Source: Heterobilharzia americana (taxonomy: Eukaryota > Platyhelminthes > Trematoda > Strigeidida > Schistosomatidae). From it: a DNA stretch of 64,000 nucleotides. The notes under the pieces were generated by a model that was not told the origin of the DNA, made no database searches, and saw only the letters and a program-made list of their open reading frames with translations. Of this stretch, positions 56,601 to 62,439 are shown one piece after another. The number at the start of each line of letters is the position of its first letter. The stretch's first letter is position 1. Made by a program: the position numbers and the translations under genes. Where the stretch lies: positions 138,836,786 to 138,900,785 of the forward strand of contig OX104127.1 of the NCBI GenBank assembly GCA_944470555.2. The letters run 5' to 3'.

Positions 56601-59600
56601 GGGAGAATAATAAGTAACAAAACATAAGACGAGAGGCTAATTTACTCCAGAAAGTCTCAGTTTCTTTACATAAACGGTCAAGTGAAGGATTCCTCCGGAA
56701 ATCAGTTAAATATGAGGGGATCAAGAAATATCAGAAGAAAAGCATAAACCAATATGGACCACGCTTGATACATTCTTTACAACATAGGCGTCAATGAAGC
56801 AACAGCCATGGAAGTGAAGTAATTTACATAGGTCTTGTGCACCTAGTACACTAAAATTAACCACCTGACATTTAAAGGCATAGATTGTGAAGCCATTTAA
56901 AGAAGACCAGTGACCAATTTCGGTTAAGAAGTTATTAAACTGGGAGCAATCTGCAGAAGAGATGATCTTCATGGATACTGACTGTTAGGGCATTCGCTTA
57001 CTTAAAGAATTTAGCTTTAGCTGAGGTTGGTAAGTGGTGCAAAAATAAAGAGAAAAGAAAAGGAAGCACACTGGTTTCACTAAGGAGCGGAGTGGAGCGC
57101 TTCCCCCTGTATACAGAGTACAGTCTTCTCGCAGTAAAATAAGAATCAAGCCAGTTCGGATTCAATGTGAGCTCTCGCAAGCTTGTTTAATAAAAGGGCT
57201 TCAGGGATAGAGTCAAAGGTAGTTTTACCATACTAATCACTTAATAATGCACAGATTATACCGGAAATTTCTTCACTCACTTCACAGAAGGATTCACAGC
57301 AACTCAACTTGAAGGAAGTGGTGAGTGTGAGTATTAACGTTTTAGCTAAGCACAGGTAACGAAAAGAGGGATAGGCTACCTGAGGCTAGTGAAAACTAGA
57401 TGTTTGGATTTAATGATGCACATGAACTCCACGGTTTAAAGAAGTGAAATGGGTTGTAAAGTTGAGATAAAAGAAATATAATATGGGTGACATATTCATA
57501 TGGGATGAAGATGCGGACATTGTAGTCAGAGTTAAAAAGGTGATTTACGTTCACCAGTCGACCAAAGTTACAGCAGAAACACTTTTTCAATTCTACTCTT
57601 GAATATTACAGTAATCATGTGACTCTATTAATAAGTAACAGACGGTTATTTGTTCCCAATACTCATAGATACGATTGTTCAACTTTAGTATATAAAGTCA
57701 TAGAAAAGAACATCTTAGCTAAAATGTCTTTCAACTTCACTGCTCATAAACGATTTAGATGAAGACATCTGAAAGTTATACTAAGCAGATGTAGCCTGTG
57801 GAACCAAGGAAGTGAGAAAGTGTGTGTTTGAGACACACGCACACAAAGAACGTATTTCAACCGAAAAAGCAATGATGACCACACCATACCACGAATTGAC
57901 TTGGATATTCACTGGTTTTCAATGGATCAATTGATATTAGTCTCTCGTGAAAACATAATAGAATGATGCCACCAGTGAAATGGAAAAATATGAATCAAGA
58001 ACACTAATCGCCTTGAACTCAGAACTATCAAACAATTATTCCTCTTAACAAATGCAAACGACGAAATAATTTATAAATAGCACAGCTTGAGCCCATAAAT
58101 ATTCTTTTTCGAAAAACAAAAGTCACATTGAAACGACTCCTGAAGGTCTACACGTTCCATGATAATAACTAGTCATAGCATAAATACATATACAGAAATC
58201 TGATACTCGACACTAATCAATATCATGTATGATACAGCTTTCAGTGCCAACTGGGATTTGTCAGTGAACTGGTATGACGTGATCGGTAAGCCAGGTGACC
58301 TAAAAATGCACAACGTTCAGTATCAGGTATATCTGGGAAGTTATCAGAAAACTTTATGTCTTGGTTTTCTAAATGTGGGTATAAGATATAACCTTAGGAT
58401 TCACTGGTCATGGTCAACTGACTGACTGACACAATCAACGTAAAACCTCACAGACAAGTGCATCTGATCAAGTTAATACGATTCACAGTAGTATACAAAA
58501 AATACATGGATAGAAAAGGACTTACATCATAGCAGACAATGTTGTGTGAGAGAATAAGCAGTACGAAGATAAAGGGTGGTGCAAATGTTCAAGCTTTAGA
58601 AGATGCCGAAGAGTAAATAACCAGTTCCCAGGCATGTCACTAGGAGTCAGTCCTCAACCACTGATTCCTAACATCTCAGAGACCTCAACCAAGCTCCAGT
58701 CTAACATTACGTCAAACTAGTTGTACCATAGATGCCTTGTAGACAAAAACATAAACTGATTGCTGTTGAGTGGTAGTCAATATTACACTTGAATGCCGAG
58801 CAGATATTCACGGCACTCAGAACAGTACCTTATTACCTGTCAGTAACCAATTATAACTCAGTACAAACAGTTTACCTGAATGGTTATATGGTTAACACTG
58901 AAATCAAAGGATTTTACAAAACAAATTGGAGGCAATCGGCAGGAAATCCTGATCGATCAAGGTTTCGTGCTTGATGCCACTCGTAAGCAAGGTGTACCTG
59001 TAACCTCGAAGCAACTGAGGTCTCTGATGAGATTTGAACCTGCGTCACCCATTGTTACAGTGAGCGATACTACCACTTAATTATCTAGATTTAATGATTG
59101 TTGAAATGAATTGGAAAACATTTACAGAAGTCAAAAAGAGTTGTGTTTATTGAATTCAGTACAGCTCTATTTAGGTTTTCTAACTGATCAGGAAATAGTC
59201 TAATGACATTTGTTTAACATTACATTGAAAATAAAATACGGGTTAATTAAACGAATTAACTTGATAGATTGAAGTGATAATATTCAATAATGTCTGTGGG
59301 TTGGTACTTCAAATCCTACTGTGACCCTGACCACTTTCCAGTTTTTACCAACGACCTCCGCAAATTATCACCTGTATCCAAACTTAGTAATTACAAATTC
59401 ATTGGAACTCAGAATAAAATAACTCATGAAATACTATATTATTCATCAATCAATTTCTACAGTGGCATGTAGAAATACAATGAAAAAAAAATACGAGATA
59501 ATAATCACCTGTCCCATAGCTAATGGTCGAGCTGATTGCAACAGATCTGTGAAGGCATCGGCAACATGACGAGCAGCTGAGAGTAAATTTTGAGTAGATT

Positions 59601-60598
59601 CTTCAGTTTGTTCAGCAACAATTGGTTGACCAGTTTGATCAGCTTTTAAAGCACCTGATTCACGTCTAAGCACAGCAACACGCTTTAAATCATCAACGAA
59701 TGCGGGAAAGTGGATTGTAACAACACGGAATGATTGCTGCATCATCATTAAATCATCACCAGGATCACGTATTTGATCTAATGGCTGACCATGTTGCACA
59801 ACGTTAACATCAACAGATTCAGCTCGATTGGCTGAACGTAAAGCTTGAGCAACAGCAGCATTCATGGCGCCAACTTCATCTGTCACTTTTGCCTGGCTAG
59901 CACCCATAGATTCACTTAACCAACGTTTAGATGCCTAGATTAAAATTTTAAAAAACAAAGAAAAGAATGCAATCCTATTGAACTGTGAGAACGTCTAAGT
60001 TAGTAACCAGTCATAAGATTTTGATTCAGAGCTCTGACTCTAAACCACTACTGACAAGCTAAAAACTTGCAACATTCAAGTACCTAAACTACTGGGTCCC
60101 ATTTCGACTGCATAAAATATGCTTCCACTTATGAACAAATATGAGTTTAGAAATGACTTGGGCTATTATTCTATTCTTGCGAGGAAATGAACTTTTATTT
60201 AATATTTTCGACTGCAGAAAGGTAAGAGCAAGGCTAACTATGAAATCTCAAGTTGAACAGATCAAACACGTTTATAATCTGTTACGGAGTGTGACAATAT
60301 CCTCTAGATTTCTCAGAGAAACCTGGATACCTCTGAAGAGCCTTCATGGTCAGTTATAGCATGTCGAACGTTAGAGAAAAACCACATGATCATATGTGTG
60401 AGACTAGGATTGATTAAAGGGCTCTCTAGAAAAGTGTAGAACTTTCCGATGCTATAAACAGATGTTTATAAATCGTTAATTTCTATACTTATTTGACTGA
60501 ACGATAAATCTTTATCGTTTTTGCCGTTTCTTTTCTGTTTTCAAGGAACCGATCAATCATCAAGGGTGAAGTCTAAGGTTATTGTTCAAGAGTCCGCT

Positions 60599-60665
<67 letters not shown>

Positions 60666-62386
60666 AACGAGAGGATAAATCATAAATATCCTTTCAGTTG
60701 AACTGTTCCCTATTGTTGTAAGCAAACATACGGTGAAATTAAACAGACTCTTAAGATTCCTAACCGACATAATGAAAGAAATATGCAATATCCATCACTG
60801 TAAACAGATGCTAAGGCTATTTTACAGATACAATTTCCTGTTGTTATACTAAGTCGAACTAATCGACCATATTGGCTACCATGTACATGCCTTAAAATTA
60901 GCTGAATATTCATTATGCCATAATTTGCTTGCTGATGGGTAGCAATGAGATCGGTAATACGCATTTCATCCTATTTAGGGCTTAACAGCTGAATATACCT
61001 GAATCGAAGTGAATGATGCTGTTCTCATTGAGATTTGAACCCAGTACCTATCGATTAAGTCAGAGCTTTATCCACTAGGTACTGAGTCACCAAACTGACA
61101 AACTCAGCGTATAACCTCACAGACAAGTGCATCTGATCAAGTTAATACAATTCACAGTAGTATACAAAAAACACATGGATAGAAAAGGACTTACATCATA
61201 GCAGACAATGTTGTGTGAGAGAATAAGCAGTACGAAGATAAAGGGTGGTGCAAATGTTCAAGCTTTAGAAGATGCCGAAGAGTAAATAACTCTGCACCAC
61301 TGAGACCAATTTCGAGGCATGTCACTAGGAGTCAGTCCTCAACCACTGATTCCTATCTTCTCGAAGACTTCAACCAGGCAATCTATACCTCCGTATACAC
61401 GGCTCAGACCAACAGTAACAGGCTTCATGGACTGATGCCACGTCTTCGGCTGGCCAACCTCAACGCTCTTTCAACCTAACCCAACTTCTCCTGGCATGGC
61501 ATGTCGAGGTAGGGGGTGGCTTGGCGTGCACATTACATTTTCAAGCCATTTCAGTCGACTAAGGTTCATAGTGTCATCAATTGACTGAATTACCTGTCTT
61601 GCCTAGCACCCTTCGCCTGACTTCAACATTGCTCATACGGTGATTCCACCAAAAGCTAGCAATACCATGAAGACATCCGGGATAAAAACAATGTACCTGA
61701 CTCATGTTTTCTACTTCCAACGGCCATATCTCACAGTCGTATTAAAGGACAGAACGAACTGCAGCGCAGCATACTCGTTCTTTGATAGAAAGTTGAATAT
61801 TTCGCCAGTCAGCTTTACAGTTGACTCAAATTGTTAAGTGCTAAGCGGGTTTTCTGTACCCGAGCAGAGATTTCGTCAGTCACGAGAGCTACCTCTTGCG
61901 AAAAGGAGATCAGTTGCTACGTATTTATTACCATTATTATAATTTTTCCTTTGGGTTCCTAGTGCAACACAGAGCTTGAGAATTGCTACGTATTGGTACT
62001 TATTATTTTCCGTTGTCTCATTGAAGCTAGTTGTCAGTAGCATTGCAGTCGAAGTTAGTGATAATTAGTTCGAGTATGTGAAATAACACAGATTAGTTAC
62101 AAGTGGATCCAACTAGAAATTTTCAGAAAAAAAGAACTCAGTGACCGAGCGGGTAACACTTTAGCGCTGACGAGTCCCAAATAGGAAACCACGTCATGAA
62201 TTTCACTGCTAGTCACCACCAAGCTTCCATGTACGACATTTAACCATATCATGCCCTACTGGTTCTAAAAAACACAATGAGCAATGTGAAATTTATTTCC
62301 CTTCGACACTCTCTCACATATTCGATACAGGGCTAATACTGACAGGAAAAGTTAATAATATTGCATATGCGAGTGAAAATTTGGCC

Positions 62387-62439
<53 letters not shown>

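Noticed and set aside
60601..60661. Transmembrane-like Tyr-Ile repeat protein
   Set aside because: It is a translation of (TA)n.
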